This document shows positions 38,140 to 46,475 of a stretch of DNA of 64,000 nucleotides, in pieces. How positions within the stretch are numbered: position 1 is the first letter of the stretch; the number at the start of each line of letters is the position of its first letter. The translations under genes and the position numbers were made by a program. Source of the DNA: an uncultured Clostridia bacterium (lineage in GTDB: Bacteria > Bacillota > Clostridia > Oscillospirales > Ruminococcaceae); the NCBI GenBank assembly GCA_947625615.1, contig CANQPB010000005.1, forward strand, positions 1-64,000, read 5' to 3'. A model generated the notes under the pieces. It did not search any database, had not been told where the DNA came from, and saw nothing but the letters and a program-made list of their open reading frames with translations.

Positions 38140-38166
38140 TTAGCACTCATATTTTCCGAGTGCTAA
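38140..38166. promoter_or_regulatory. CIRCE operator
   Basis: TTAGCACTC (38140-38148), nine bases, GAGTGCTAA (38158-38166): both 9-bp arms match the consensus perfectly. It is the HrcA binding site of the hrcA-grpE-dnaK-dnaJ operon and overlaps the start of transcription. Confidence 0.97.
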
Positions 38167-38171
38167 AATAT

Positions 38172-38199
38172 AGTATACCCTTTTTTCCGAAGATGTCAA
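38172..38199 (-). promoter_or_regulatory. Promoter of the heat-shock operon
   Basis: Read leftward, TTGACA (38199-38194) and TATACT (38177-38172) are 16 bp apart, immediately upstream of CIRCE. Confidence 0.85.
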
Positions 38200-38287
38200 G
38201 GGGTTTTTAAAATTTTTTTGAAATTTTTTAAGAAAAAATATTCCGGCCGAAATTCGGGCCGTTTTTCGGGGAAAATCAGCGCGTTCG

Positions 38288-38311
38288 GGAACATGTTCCG
38301 ACAAAAATTTC
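38288..38311. promoter_or_regulatory. Candidate control region of the spoIIA operon
   Basis: GGAACATGTTCC (38288-38299) is a perfect 12-bp palindrome. Directly after it, read leftward, is ATTTTTGTCGGAA, one mismatch from a Spo0A box (TTTGTCGAA). The spoIIA operon is activated by Spo0A~P with sigma-H in Bacillus and Clostridia, so a 0A box here is expected. No convincing sigma-H promoter could be located, and the role of the palindrome is unknown. Confidence 0.35.
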
Positions 38312-38363
38312 CCGCGGCGTCTGGTATAACCTTATCACAGAAAGCGCGAAAGGAAGTGAAAAG

Positions 38364-38678
38364 ATGGCGGTATATATCAGCGAGGGCAAAAATGGCGAGA
38401 TAATCGCGAAGATCACCGGCGAGATAGATCACCACGCCGCAAGGTGGCTGAGGGCCGACATAGACACGGCCATACAGGACAAAAACCCGAAAAGGCTTTT
38501 GATAGACTTTTCCGGCGTCAGCTTTATGGACAGCTCGGGAGTGGGGCTTGTTATGGGGAGATACAAAAACATGGCGGGCAGGGGCGGAACGGTTTCGCTT
38601 GTGAACATGCCGGAATATATTGAAAAGGTGATGAGGCTTGCCGGAATGGACAGGCTTCTGAGCGGCAAGGAGGATTAA
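38364..38678 (+). CDS. spoIIAA: Anti-sigma-F factor antagonist SpoIIAA
   Basis: This 104-residue STAS-domain protein has the phosphorylatable Ser in SFMDSSGVGLVMGRYK. When dephosphorylated by SpoIIE in the forespore it binds SpoIIAB and frees sigma-F. The position directly upstream of spoIIAB and sigF is the conserved order. GGAAG lies upstream of the ATG. Confidence 0.95.
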   Translation: MAVYISEGKNGEIIAKITGEIDHHAARWLRADIDTAIQDKNPKRLLIDFSGVSFMDSSGVGLVMGRYKNMAGRGGTVSLVNMPEYIEKVMRLAGMDRLLSGKED

Positions 38679-39113
38679 ATGAAAAAGGTTTTGAACGAAA
38701 TGAAGCTCAGCTTTCCGGGTCTTTCCGAAAACGAGCGCTTTGCAAGGGCGGCGGTCGGCGGGTTTGTGAGCATAAAAAATCCCCGCCTTGACGAGCTTAA
38801 CGACATCAAGACGGCGGTGAGCGAGGCGGTGACGAACTGCATAGTCCATGCCTACCGCGACAGCGTCGGCGTAATCGAGCTGACGGCAAAGCTGACCGAG
38901 GAGGGCGTTTACATAAAAATCAGAGACCGCGGCTGCGGAATAGAGGACGTAAAGAAGGCTATGGAGCCGCTTTACACAACACTTGCGGACGAGGAGCGCT
39001 CGGGTCTCGGTTTTTCTGTAATGCAGAGCCTCTGCGACAGCGTGACGGTAAAGAGCAAACCCGGCTCGGGGACGTCGGTGGTGCTTACAAAGAGGCTCAG
39101 AACCAAGTTATAG
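38679..39113 (+). CDS. spoIIAB: Anti-sigma-F factor and kinase SpoIIAB
   Basis: The 144-residue GHKL-type kinase has the N box VSEAVTNCIVHAY, the G1 box IRDRGCGIEDV and the G2 region RSGLGFSVMQS. It binds sigma-F or phosphorylates SpoIIAA according to the ATP/ADP state. It starts at the base after the spoIIAA stop. Confidence 0.96.
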   Translation: MKKVLNEMKLSFPGLSENERFARAAVGGFVSIKNPRLDELNDIKTAVSEAVTNCIVHAYRDSVGVIELTAKLTEEGVYIKIRDRGCGIEDVKKAMEPLYTTLADEERSGLGFSVMQSLCDSVTVKSKPGSGTSVVLTKRLRTKL

Positions 39114-39120
39114 GTGAGCT

Positions 39121-39798
39121 ATGTATACAACAAACGAAGCCTACGCCGAGGCCGCCGAAACGACGGTCGAAGGGAATTTGGGGCTTGTAAGGCTGTGCGC
39201 GGGGCGCTTTCGGGGCAGGGGAATTGAATATGAGGAGCTTTACAGCGCCGGCTGCATGGGGCTTGTAAAGGCGGTAAAGGCCTTTGACAAATCCCGCGGG
39301 GTGAGATTTTCCACCTACGCGGTGCCGGTGATACTCGGCGAGATAAGGCGGCTTTTCCGCGACGGCGGGGCGGTGAAGGTGTCGCGGAGCCTAAAGGAGC
39401 GCGCCGTGAAGATCTCCCGCGAGGCGCAACGGCTCGAGCACGAGCTCGGCCGCGAGCCGAGAATATCGGAAATAAGCGATTCCACCGGCATTCCGCCCGA
39501 AGACGTCGCCGAGGCGATCTGCGTGATGAACCCGGTTGTGAGCCTGACGAGGGAGACCGACGACGGCGCCGAGACCGCAGACATTCCCGTCGAGGCGCCG
39601 GATATAAGGATAACCGATTCGATAGCGCTTTCGCAGGCGCTCGAGAGTCTTGAGGAGCGCGACCGCGCGCTTATCTACATGAGGTTTTTCGCAAACCTCA
39701 CCCAGCAGAAGACCGCCCAGCGGCTGGGAATGACCCAGGTGCAGGTGTCGCGAAGAGAAAAAAAGGTGCTTTCGGAGCTGAGAAAGCTCATGGAATAG
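39121..39798 (+). CDS. sigF: Forespore sigma factor SigF
   Basis: The 225-residue sigma-70-family protein has region 2 (EELYSAGCMGLVKAVKAFD, VRFSTYAVPVILGEIRRLFR), region 3 and region 4 with the helix-turn-helix TQQKTAQRLGMTQVQVSRRE. The gene order spoIIAA-spoIIAB-sigF makes it SigF and not the closely related SigG. It directs early forespore transcription, probably including spoIVB and other sporulation genes. Confidence 0.95.
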   Translation: MYTTNEAYAEAAETTVEGNLGLVRLCAGRFRGRGIEYEELYSAGCMGLVKAVKAFDKSRGVRFSTYAVPVILGEIRRLFRDGGAVKVSRSLKERAVKISREAQRLEHELGREPRISEISDSTGIPPEDVAEAICVMNPVVSLTRETDDGAETADIPVEAPDIRITDSIALSQALESLEERDRALIYMRFFANLTQQKTAQRLGMTQVQVSRREKKVLSELRKLME

Positions 39799-39819
39799 CC
39801 CTGCCGGGGCGGCCCGGCG

Positions 39820-39851
39820 TCGGAGGGAGGAGATCCCTCCGAAATTTTTTT
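39820..39851 (+). terminator. Terminator of the spoIIA operon
   Basis: TCGGAGGGA and TCCCTCCGA form a perfect 9-bp stem around GGAGA, followed by AATTTTTTTT. It is a strong terminator. Confidence 0.93.
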
Positions 39852-39861
39852 GAAAAAACTA

Positions 39862-39890
39862 TTGTATCTTAAAGAGAAATCTGTTATTAT
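39862..39890 (+). promoter_or_regulatory. SigA-type promoter of purA
   Basis: TTGTAT (39862-39867) and TATTAT (39885-39890) are 17 bp apart. No purine riboswitch is visible in the 60-base leader. Confidence 0.65.
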
Positions 39891-39954
39891 ATATGCGTAT
39901 GTGTAAACATGGACACAGGTCATTTCGACTTTAAATACGGAAAGGAACTTTTAT

Positions 39955-41229
39955 ATGTCTAACTGCGCAATAGTCGGCATCAACTGGGGCGACGAGGGCA
40001 AGGGCCGCATGGTAGACCTCATCACCCGCGACCACGACATCGTCGTGAGATATCAGGGCGGGGGAAACGCCGGCCACACCATCATCAACGAATACGGAAA
40101 GTTTGCCCTGCATCTTCTGCCCTCCGGCATCTTCACCGACGGGGTGGTGAACATTCTCGGCAACGGCGTGGCGCTCGATCCCGAAAACCTCTGGAAGGAG
40201 ATAGAGGAGGTAAGGGCGCGCGGGGTGAAGATCACCCCCGAAAATCTCAAAATAAGCGACCGCGCTTCGCTGCTTATGCCATGGCACCGCGAGCTCGATT
40301 CTCTTGAGGAGGCACGCCTTGCGGATAAAAAATACGGCTCTACAAAGCAGGGCATCGCCCCGTTTTACTCCGACAAATACTCCAAAAAGACCGTCCTCGC
40401 CGGCGAGCTCAATTACCCCGAACACTTAAAGGCCCACCTTGAGGACTTGGCGGAGTGGAAAAATCTCACCCTCAAAAACGTCTACGGCGCCGAGGGGTAT
40501 ACCATGGAGCAGCTCGCGGAATGGGTGCGCGATTTCGGCGAGAAGATAAAGCCCTTTGTCTGCGACACCGGCGAATATCTCAAAAAGGCCGTCGCCGCCG
40601 GCAAGAGCGTTTTGTTTGAAGCCCAGCTCGGCGCTTTAAGAGATCTCGACTACGGAATCGTGCCATACACCACGTCTTCGAACACGATAGCGGCGTTCGC
40701 GCCCGTCGGCTCGGGGCTTCCCGGCGTTAAAATCGATAAGATCGTCGGCGTGGTCAAGGCCTATTCCTCCTGCGTCGGCGAGGGCCCGTTCACATGCGAG
40801 TGGTTCGGCGAGGAGGCCGAAAAGCTCAGGGAGGCAGGGGACGAATACGGCGCCAAGACAGGCCGCCCCCGCCGCGTCGGCCCTATTGACATAGTCGCCA
40901 CCCGCTACGGCGTCGAGACCCAGGGGGCCACCGTCATAGCGCTGACAAAGCTTGACGTCCTAAGTTATATGGACGAGATACCGATATGCTCGCAGTATGA
41001 GCTTTTCGGCGAAAAGACCGACCGCTTCCCCTTCCCCGCCGTTCTTGCGGACGCAAAGCCGATAGTCACCCATATGCCCGGCTGGAAGTGCGACATATCG
41101 AAATGCCGCAGCTGGGAGGAGCTGCCCATAGAGGCGAGAAACTACGTCGAATACGTCGAGCGCGAGATAGGCTGCCGCATAGGCTATGTTTCCGTGGGCC
41201 CCGAGCGCGAAAGCATTATATTAAGATAG
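39955..41229 (+). CDS. purA: Adenylosuccinate synthase
   Basis: The enzyme joins IMP and aspartate with GTP to give adenylosuccinate, the first AMP-specific step. The 424-residue protein has the P-loop-like NWGDEGKGRMVDL (usually GDEGKGK; the second Lys is Arg here), YQGGGNAGHTI with the catalytic His (usually GGNNAGHT), the switch region and the GTP-binding C-terminal TKLDVLSYMDEIP. It is the first gene of a purA-NUDIX-purB group. Confidence 0.95.
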   Translation: MSNCAIVGINWGDEGKGRMVDLITRDHDIVVRYQGGGNAGHTIINEYGKFALHLLPSGIFTDGVVNILGNGVALDPENLWKEIEEVRARGVKITPENLKISDRASLLMPWHRELDSLEEARLADKKYGSTKQGIAPFYSDKYSKKTVLAGELNYPEHLKAHLEDLAEWKNLTLKNVYGAEGYTMEQLAEWVRDFGEKIKPFVCDTGEYLKKAVAAGKSVLFEAQLGALRDLDYGIVPYTTSSNTIAAFAPVGSGLPGVKIDKIVGVVKAYSSCVGEGPFTCEWFGEEAEKLREAGDEYGAKTGRPRRVGPIDIVATRYGVETQGATVIALTKLDVLSYMDEIPICSQYELFGEKTDRFPFPAVLADAKPIVTHMPGWKCDISKCRSWEELPIEARNYVEYVEREIGCRIGYVSVGPERESIILR

Positions 41230-41252
41230 ACGCATACGGGGGCTTCGGGCTT

Positions 41253-41705
41253 ATGGGATATATTTCAGACCTGAGAAAAACCGTCGGGCATAAAACACTT
41301 ATGATGCCCTGCGCCTGCCTGATAATAGGCGACGGCAAGGGTAATATCCTGCTTCAGAAAAGAACGGACGACGGCAAATGGGGATATCACGGCGGAGCCG
41401 TAGAGATCGACGAATCCGCCGAGGACGCCGTTTTAAGGGAAGTACAAGAGGAGCTCGGGATAATTCCCGACGGGCTTGAGCTTTTCGGGGTATATTCCGG
41501 CCCGGAATATCACCATGTCTATCCCAACGGCGACGAGGTCTCCTGTATAGACATAGTGTATGTCTGCCACAAATTTCACGGCGAGATCAATTTTTCCGAC
41601 GGCGAGGTGTCCGAGGTCGGCTGGTTCAACAAACAAAGCCTCCCCGAAAATCTCTCGCAGAATCCGCGCCGCCCGATTTCGGACTATCTTTCCCGGTTCG
41701 ACTGA
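41253..41705 (+). CDS. NUDIX hydrolase
   Basis: The 150-residue protein has a complete Nudix box (GGAVEIDESAEDAVLREVQEELGI), described here by its key residues: G at the start, the REVQEEL metal-binding helix and the final GI. It would hydrolyse a nucleoside diphosphate linked to another group. The open frame runs back to 41088 inside purA. ATG at 41253 is chosen because it is where similarity begins and a GGGGG run lies ten bases upstream. Being between purA and purB suggests a nucleotide substrate or housekeeping of damaged nucleotides. Confidence 0.88.
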   Translation: MGYISDLRKTVGHKTLMMPCACLIIGDGKGNILLQKRTDDGKWGYHGGAVEIDESAEDAVLREVQEELGIIPDGLELFGVYSGPEYHHVYPNGDEVSCIDIVYVCHKFHGEINFSDGEVSEVGWFNKQSLPENLSQNPRRPISDYLSRFD

Positions 41706-41728
41706 TTACATAAAAAAGGAGAATAAAA

Positions 41729-43153
41729 ATGCCTACAAACATTTACGAATCCCCGCTCAGCTCGCGCTACGCTTCCCCCTTTATGCTCGAGCTATTTTCC
41801 ATGGACAGAAGGATCCAGACCTGGCGCAGACTTTGGGTCGCTCTCGCGAGGGCGGAATCGAAGCTCGGTCTGCCTATAACCGAAGAGCAGGTCGCCGAGC
41901 TTGAGGAGCACATCGCCGATATCGACTACGAGGTCGAGCGCGCCCGCGAAAAGGAAGTCCGCCACGATGTAATGGCGCATATCTACGCCTACGGCAAGGT
42001 GGCGCCCTCCGCCGCCGGGATAATCCACCTCGGCGCCACAAGCTGCTATGTCACCGACAACGCCGACCTTATTATCTACCGCGACGGCCTTAAATACCTC
42101 CGCGGGGAGGTGGCGAAGGTGCTGAAAAATCTTGCCGATTTCGCCGAAAAGTATAAGGACACCCCCACCCTCGGCTACACCCACTATCAGCCCGCCCAGC
42201 TTGTCACCGTCGGCAAGCGCGCCGCGCTGTGGGCGCAGGATTTTTTGGCGGATCTTGAGGAGCTCGACTTCGTGATCGAAAGCTTTCGGTTCCTCGGCTG
42301 CCGCGGCACCACCGGCACAGAGGCCAGTTTTATGGATCTGTTTGAGGGGGACGGCGAGAAGATAGACAAGATGAACAGAATGATCTCGGTGGAATTCGGC
42401 TTCGAGAAGCTCTTCACCGTTTCGGGGCAGACCTACCCGAGAAAGTTCGATTCCAAAATTCTCAACGTGCTGTCGTCCATCGCCCAGAGCTGCTACAGAA
42501 TGGCGAACGATTTAAGGCTTTTGCAGCACGACCGCCAGGTTGAGGAGCCGTTTGAGAAGAATCAGATAGGCTCGTCGGCGATGGCCTATAAGCGCAACCC
42601 GATGAGATGCGAGAGGATCTGTTCGCTTTCAAGATATCTCATGGCCGACGCCATGAACGCCCCGATGACCGCCTCGACCCAGTGGCTTGAACGCACCCTC
42701 GACGATTCGGCGAACCGCCGCATCTCCCTGCCCGAGGGCTATCTTTGCGCCGACGCCGTTTTAAGGCTCGCCCAGAACGTCACCGACGGCATGCACGTGA
42801 ACGAAAAAATGGTGGAAAAGGCCGTCAGGGAATATCTGCCCTTCATCGCGACCGAAAACCTCATGATGGAGGCCGTGAAGCGGGGCGGCGACCGCCAGAA
42901 GCTCCACGAGATAATTCGCCAATGCTCTATGGAAGCCACCGCAAGAATGAAGGAGGGCGAGAGCTGCGACCTGCTTTCAAGGCTCGCCTCCCACCCGGAA
43001 TTTTCCATGACCGAGGCCGAGATGGAGGCGGTTTTGGAGCCGAGGCTCTATACCGGCCGCTGCGCCGCGCAGGTTGAAAAGCTTGTCGCCGAGGTTCGCG
43101 AGGCCGTCGCAAAAGTCGAGATCACCGACGCCAAAGAGGTAGAGATTCTTTAA
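41729..43153 (+). CDS. purB: Adenylosuccinate lyase
   Basis: This fumarase-superfamily enzyme removes fumarate from adenylosuccinate and from SAICAR. The 474-residue protein has the three superfamily regions: HLGATSCYVTDNADLI, LGYTHYQPAQLVTVGKRAAL and the signature GSSAMAYKRNPMRCERI. The N-terminal SSRYASPFMLELFSMDRRI is typical of the Clostridia type. AAAAGGAG precedes the ATG. Confidence 0.96.
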   Translation: MPTNIYESPLSSRYASPFMLELFSMDRRIQTWRRLWVALARAESKLGLPITEEQVAELEEHIADIDYEVERAREKEVRHDVMAHIYAYGKVAPSAAGIIHLGATSCYVTDNADLIIYRDGLKYLRGEVAKVLKNLADFAEKYKDTPTLGYTHYQPAQLVTVGKRAALWAQDFLADLEELDFVIESFRFLGCRGTTGTEASFMDLFEGDGEKIDKMNRMISVEFGFEKLFTVSGQTYPRKFDSKILNVLSSIAQSCYRMANDLRLLQHDRQVEEPFEKNQIGSSAMAYKRNPMRCERICSLSRYLMADAMNAPMTASTQWLERTLDDSANRRISLPEGYLCADAVLRLAQNVTDGMHVNEKMVEKAVREYLPFIATENLMMEAVKRGGDRQKLHEIIRQCSMEATARMKEGESCDLLSRLASHPEFSMTEAEMEAVLEPRLYTGRCAAQVEKLVAEVREAVAKVEITDAKEVEIL

Positions 43154-43186
43154 AGTAAATAAAAATTCATGAGCGTCAGTTCCGTT

Positions 43187-43246
43187 TGAAATTCCGATAT
43201 CTGACCTCTGACATCTGTTTTCTTGATGCGGCCTTTAAGCCGCATC
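43187..43246 (+). repeat. Heptad/hairpin intergenic repeat, copy 3
   Basis: TGAAATTCC is followed by GATATC and the units TGACCTC, TGACATC and TGTTTTC, then TTGATG. The hairpin GATGCGGC-CTTTAA-GCCGCATC spans 43225-43246. Compared with copies 2 and 4 the stem has changed on both arms (TGGCC/GGCCA to CGGC/GCCG) and still pairs. It lies between the convergent purB and lipoprotein genes. Confidence 0.75.
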
Positions 43247-43250
43247 AAAA

Positions 43251-43284
43251 ACCCCCGCCCCGTTCCCCGGGACGGGGATTTTTA
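43251..43284. terminator. GC-rich terminator between purB and the 44652-43285 gene
   Basis: CCCCGT and ACGGGG pair around TCCCCGGG. The stem is flanked by AAAAA on the left and ATTTTT on the right, so it can end both convergent transcripts. Confidence 0.75.
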
Positions 43285-44652
43285 TCATTCTTTCATGGCG
43301 GCTGCGCGTTCAAGCGTCTCGATGACCGCCTTAGCCTCGGAGGCGGTGTAATGCATGCCTGAAATCTTTAGGGTGAATTCTCCGGTGATCGCGTCGATAT
43401 ACGCTTTTTCGAATTTATAGCTGTCGTCGCTGTTATAGCCCACCGGCCTTATGCACCAAAACGGCCGCAGCTCGTATTCGCACTGCCCGAGCAGCACCGA
43501 GTTTATAACGCTGTAAACCCCGCTGTCCTTGTTATAGGGGTATCCCTTGCAGAACGGAAGATAGTTGAGCTCGGCGGTGTAGTCGTGCCCCAGCCCCTCG
43601 GGCGGCAGCGACTGCGAAAGTATCTCGCCGGCCTTGGCAAGCGTGAGAAGCTTTACGTCGCTCTCCTCGGGCTCCCTCTCCGAAAAAGACCACTCCTTTG
43701 AAAATCGGGTTATCTTCTCCTTTTCGGCGCACCACGCGGTCAGCCCGCAGCCCTTTGCAAAAGCCTCGCCGTTCATAAGCGCCTCGGGGTCGCCTGTTTC
43801 GAACGGATCCATATCTATATGGTTGCCGTTTCGGTCTGTTTTTTCCATGTCAAAGAGATATCCGAAGCTTCCGTCACCGAGATCGCGCACCGTGAAGTTT
43901 CTGACGCGGTAGCTGCATTCTTCGGGGTCTGACGGCGCAACGTAGCCGTTCCAGAATTCCTCCATAAAGGCGACGGCCTCGCCGGCGTTCCATTCGCCGC
44001 CGCGCGACATATCATAGCTCAGGTCTTCCGGCAGGGTCTCGTATAATAGGTCAAACGTCGCGACGGTTTCATAGTTGCCGCTGTAGGCGTTAAGGTTGTC
44101 GAGCGCGCCGGTCTCGGAGCCGCATAGAAGCCCCGTAGAATGCATAAGCGCCTGCATGTTAAGATCCTCTTCGTCCGGCTGAAAGCATTTTATATAGATC
44201 CCTGTGCGGTTGTTTTCTCCCGCCGGGCGGGAGCTGTCTCTGGGGTCGTCGGGGAAGCGCTCTATGTAAAGATCTTCGTTTTCGGTGTCAAATCTTTCGG
44301 CGAAAAATCTCTCGGCGAGGGATTTTACATCGTAGCTCGGGTTCAGCCCGACGTCTATATCCGTCACCGGCATTCCATCGCTGTCCGGCACCCTTGCGCC
44401 GACTATTTTAAAGTTTGGGTATTCTGTTTTAAGGTCGTCTTCAAGACGGCTGCGGACATATTCCAGCCCGCCCGATTCCGAATCCTCAATTTCCGGCAGG
44501 GGCTCCGGCGCAGGGGTAGTCCATTCGGCCGCCGCCGACGTTTCAATATCCGTCACCGCTCGAAAGGTGGTTTTCGGCACCTTGGGGCCCTGCCTCGCGC
44601 AGCCCGTAAGCAGCGCCGCCGCGGCAGCCGCAAGAATAAAAATACGTTTCAT
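43285..44652 (-). CDS. Hypothetical lipoprotein behind ECF module 2
   Basis: The 455-residue protein has a lipoprotein signal (MKRIFILAAAAAALLTGC) and a large external part. This part has a Glu/Asp-rich segment and a C-terminal region with YELRPFWCIRPVGYNSDDSY and EKAYIDAITGEF, the type of ending seen in PepSY-like or regulatory lipoproteins of Clostridia. A DUF6034-like assignment is possible but not secure. It follows the sigma/partner pair on the same strand after 106 bp that include a hairpin. GGAGA lies before the ATG. Confidence 0.75.
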   Translation of the reverse strand: MKRIFILAAAAAALLTGCARQGPKVPKTTFRAVTDIETSAAAEWTTPAPEPLPEIEDSESGGLEYVRSRLEDDLKTEYPNFKIVGARVPDSDGMPVTDIDVGLNPSYDVKSLAERFFAERFDTENEDLYIERFPDDPRDSSRPAGENNRTGIYIKCFQPDEEDLNMQALMHSTGLLCGSETGALDNLNAYSGNYETVATFDLLYETLPEDLSYDMSRGGEWNAGEAVAFMEEFWNGYVAPSDPEECSYRVRNFTVRDLGDGSFGYLFDMEKTDRNGNHIDMDPFETGDPEALMNGEAFAKGCGLTAWCAEKEKITRFSKEWSFSEREPEESDVKLLTLAKAGEILSQSLPPEGLGHDYTAELNYLPFCKGYPYNKDSGVYSVINSVLLGQCEYELRPFWCIRPVGYNSDDSYKFEKAYIDAITGEFTLKISGMHYTASEAKAVIETLERAAAMKE

Positions 44653-44693
44653 AGTCTGTCTCCGTTTTGCCCGCCGAGCTTTTAAGCGGCGCG

Positions 44694-44719
44694 GCGCCCG
44701 GGGGTAAGCCTCCGGGCGC
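44694..44719 (-). terminator. Hairpin between module 2 partner gene and lipoprotein gene
   Basis: Read leftward, GCGCCCGGAGG pairs with CCCCCGGGCGC (one G-U pair) around CTTA. No T tract follows, so it may only attenuate transcription or protect the upstream message. Confidence 0.45.
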
Positions 44720-44758
44720 GGGCGCTGTCATGAGCATTTTCGGCGGACGTTCGACCTC

Positions 44759-45790
44759 TTAAAAGTCGAATTCCATTCCTCTTAATGTGATCTTGTCAAC
44801 GGTGTTCACGTCGACGGGAACTTCAAAGCCGTAGTAGAAGTATTCGGTGCCGGAAACATTCTCGGGGGTGTCGAATTCAGTCCAGCCGCCCTGCGAGCCG
44901 CATATTCCGTAGACGGATTCATAGCTTTCGCCGTCGCCGATAACGGTGCCGTCGGTGAGGTAGAACTGCATGTAGTTATAGCCTATCTCCTTTGAACCCC
45001 TCGAAGTCTTGGGATCGCCGTACTTTGCCTGCCACTGCTCGTAGTCGCAGGAGAGAAGCACGCCGAGCGGCGAGATCTCCGCCTTGAACTCGATGCCGTC
45101 GAAGTAAGAGACATTGAGGGCGGGCGTCGCCTCCATAACCGCAACCTCGGATTTGTTGAGTGTCATGTCGATGCGGCATTCCTTGAGGGTGACGAAGTTG
45201 TAGTTTTCGTCGGTGTAGCCGAGGTCGCGAAGCGTGAATTCCATCACGTCGGGGATCTTCTCCGCGCCGCCCTCATACACCATGACGGTGAGAATGCCGC
45301 CGTCAAGAGAAATGGGGCTGACGCCTGCAGTGGTGCCGCTGAGGTTGGTGTGGCACTTTTTCCAGTCGAAGCCGAGCGTCCTGCCCTCGGGGAGGGCGGC
45401 AAGAACGTCGTCCTCAACCGCGTACTCGACCATCGCGTAGACAAAGTGATCGGAGACCGAGGCGCTGACGAACGCCGCGGTGCCGGTGAGCGGGTGAACG
45501 TCGCTTTCAAGGCCGGTGGCGTAATCGGCGGGGTTCACAAGCGCGGGAAGCTGATCGTATCCCGAAAGATTTGCAGAGCGGTTAGAGAAGAAGCCGGAGA
45601 TCTTTTCAAGCCCGCCAATTCCGGCGGCAGCCGCAACAGTCCCGCAGACCAAAACCGCCGCGCAGGCGGCTATAGCCGCAATTTTTCCTCTGGAATAGCT
45701 TTTATGCTCGCGCTCCCTTGCCTTTTGGGCGTCGCTTAGATAGCGGTCGTCTATCTGCTCCATAGATTCGTAAACGCTGTATTTATTCAT
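44759..45790 (-). CDS. Membrane partner of ECF module 2 (putative anti-sigma factor)
   Basis: The 343-residue protein has about 35 charged cytoplasmic residues (MNKYSVYESMEQIDDRYLSD), one transmembrane helix at about 36-56 (IAAIAACAAVLVCGTVAAAA) and a 285-residue external beta-rich domain. The N-terminal layout is like that of the 1250-residue protein of module 3. ATG at 45790 is preferred, since AAAGGAG lies eight bases upstream; the GTG at 45799 overlaps that site. It follows the sigma gene by about 20 bp. Confidence 0.78.
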   Translation of the reverse strand: MNKYSVYESMEQIDDRYLSDAQKAREREHKSYSRGKIAAIAACAAVLVCGTVAAAAGIGGLEKISGFFSNRSANLSGYDQLPALVNPADYATGLESDVHPLTGTAAFVSASVSDHFVYAMVEYAVEDDVLAALPEGRTLGFDWKKCHTNLSGTTAGVSPISLDGGILTVMVYEGGAEKIPDVMEFTLRDLGYTDENYNFVTLKECRIDMTLNKSEVAVMEATPALNVSYFDGIEFKAEISPLGVLLSCDYEQWQAKYGDPKTSRGSKEIGYNYMQFYLTDGTVIGDGESYESVYGICGSQGGWTEFDTPENVSGTEYFYYGFEVPVDVNTVDKITLRGMEFDF

Positions 45791-45810
45791 TTTCTGCACT
45801 CCTTTTAAAT

Positions 45811-46371
45811 TCAGTAAAAAAGGTTTTTTCCGATAAGATACTCTTTAAGCTCGCCCCTCATTCTGCAAAGCAGGGTCTTTACGTTCGCCTCGGTATAGCC
45901 GGTTGCCCTTGCGATGTCGGATATCCTGTCGGCATAGAAGTAGCGCATTATAAAGATGTTTCTGCGCTCCCTGTTCAAAGAACCGAGCCAGTTGTTCAGC
46001 TCCTCGCCCAAAAGCTTAACGTCAAGCTCGTCTTCGGGGTTGCCGAGGTCTGAGACCGCCTCGCAGAACTCGTCTATCGAAACGTCAAGCTCGGGATTTC
46101 CCCTTTTGCCGCCGCTTCGCTTTCTTAAAATGTCGATTGCGCTGTGGCGCGTAAGCTTTACGAGGTAGCTGCGAAGGTCTGAGGGCCTGTTCGGAGGTAT
46201 GGCGTTCCACGCCTTGAAAACGGCGTCGTTTAAAGCCTCCTCCGCGTCAAGAGTATCTCTTAATATGTTATAGGCGATTTTTGAAAGATATTTCCCGTAC
46301 TTTTCCCTAAGCGCCGATATCGCCTCTTCGTCACGCTTAAATAAAAGTGCGATGATTTTTGCGTCCTGCAT
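45811..46371 (-). CDS. ECF-type RNA polymerase sigma factor (module 2)
   Basis: The 186-residue protein has region 2 (YGKYLSKIAYNILRDTLDAEEALNDAV, with the melting segment following as LRSYLVKLTRHSAIDILRKR) and region 4 (RRNIFIMRYFYADRISDIAR, then TGYTEANVKTLLCRMRGELK). ATG at 46371 is used because similarity starts there (MQDAKIIALLFKRDEEAI) and AAAGGTGG lies upstream; the frame otherwise runs back to 46452. It is closely related to the sigma factor of module 3. A possible self-recognised promoter lies at 46450-46475. Confidence 0.9.
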   Translation of the reverse strand: MQDAKIIALLFKRDEEAISALREKYGKYLSKIAYNILRDTLDAEEALNDAVFKAWNAIPPNRPSDLRSYLVKLTRHSAIDILRKRSGGKRGNPELDVSIDEFCEAVSDLGNPEDELDVKLLGEELNNWLGSLNRERRNIFIMRYFYADRISDIARATGYTEANVKTLLCRMRGELKEYLIGKNLFY

Positions 46372-46449
46372 CTCACACCACCTTTTGAAAACGGTCGGCG
46401 CCGGCAGGGCGTCGGGCACTTTCCGTTTTTTTGGACGTCCACTTAATAT

Positions 46450-46475
46450 CACGCAGAAAAAACCGAAAGGTTACA
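46450..46475 (-). promoter_or_regulatory. Candidate ECF-type promoter of module 2
   Basis: Read leftward, TGTAAC (46475-46470) and CGTG (46453-46450) are 16 bp apart. This resembles promoters read by Bacillus SigW/SigX (TGAAAC or TGTAAC, then CGTA or CGAC). It would give a leader of about 70 bases and make the module autoregulated. Confidence 0.45.

Noticed and set aside
38288-38299. Possible LexA (SOS) box in GGAACATGTTCC
   Set aside because: The Gram-positive LexA site needs four bases between GAAC and GTTC; here there are two.
41088-41252. Upstream extension of the NUDIX reading frame into purA
   Set aside because: The extension is basic, low-similarity sequence in a second frame of purA. 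NUDIX similarity and the ribosome binding site begin at 41253.
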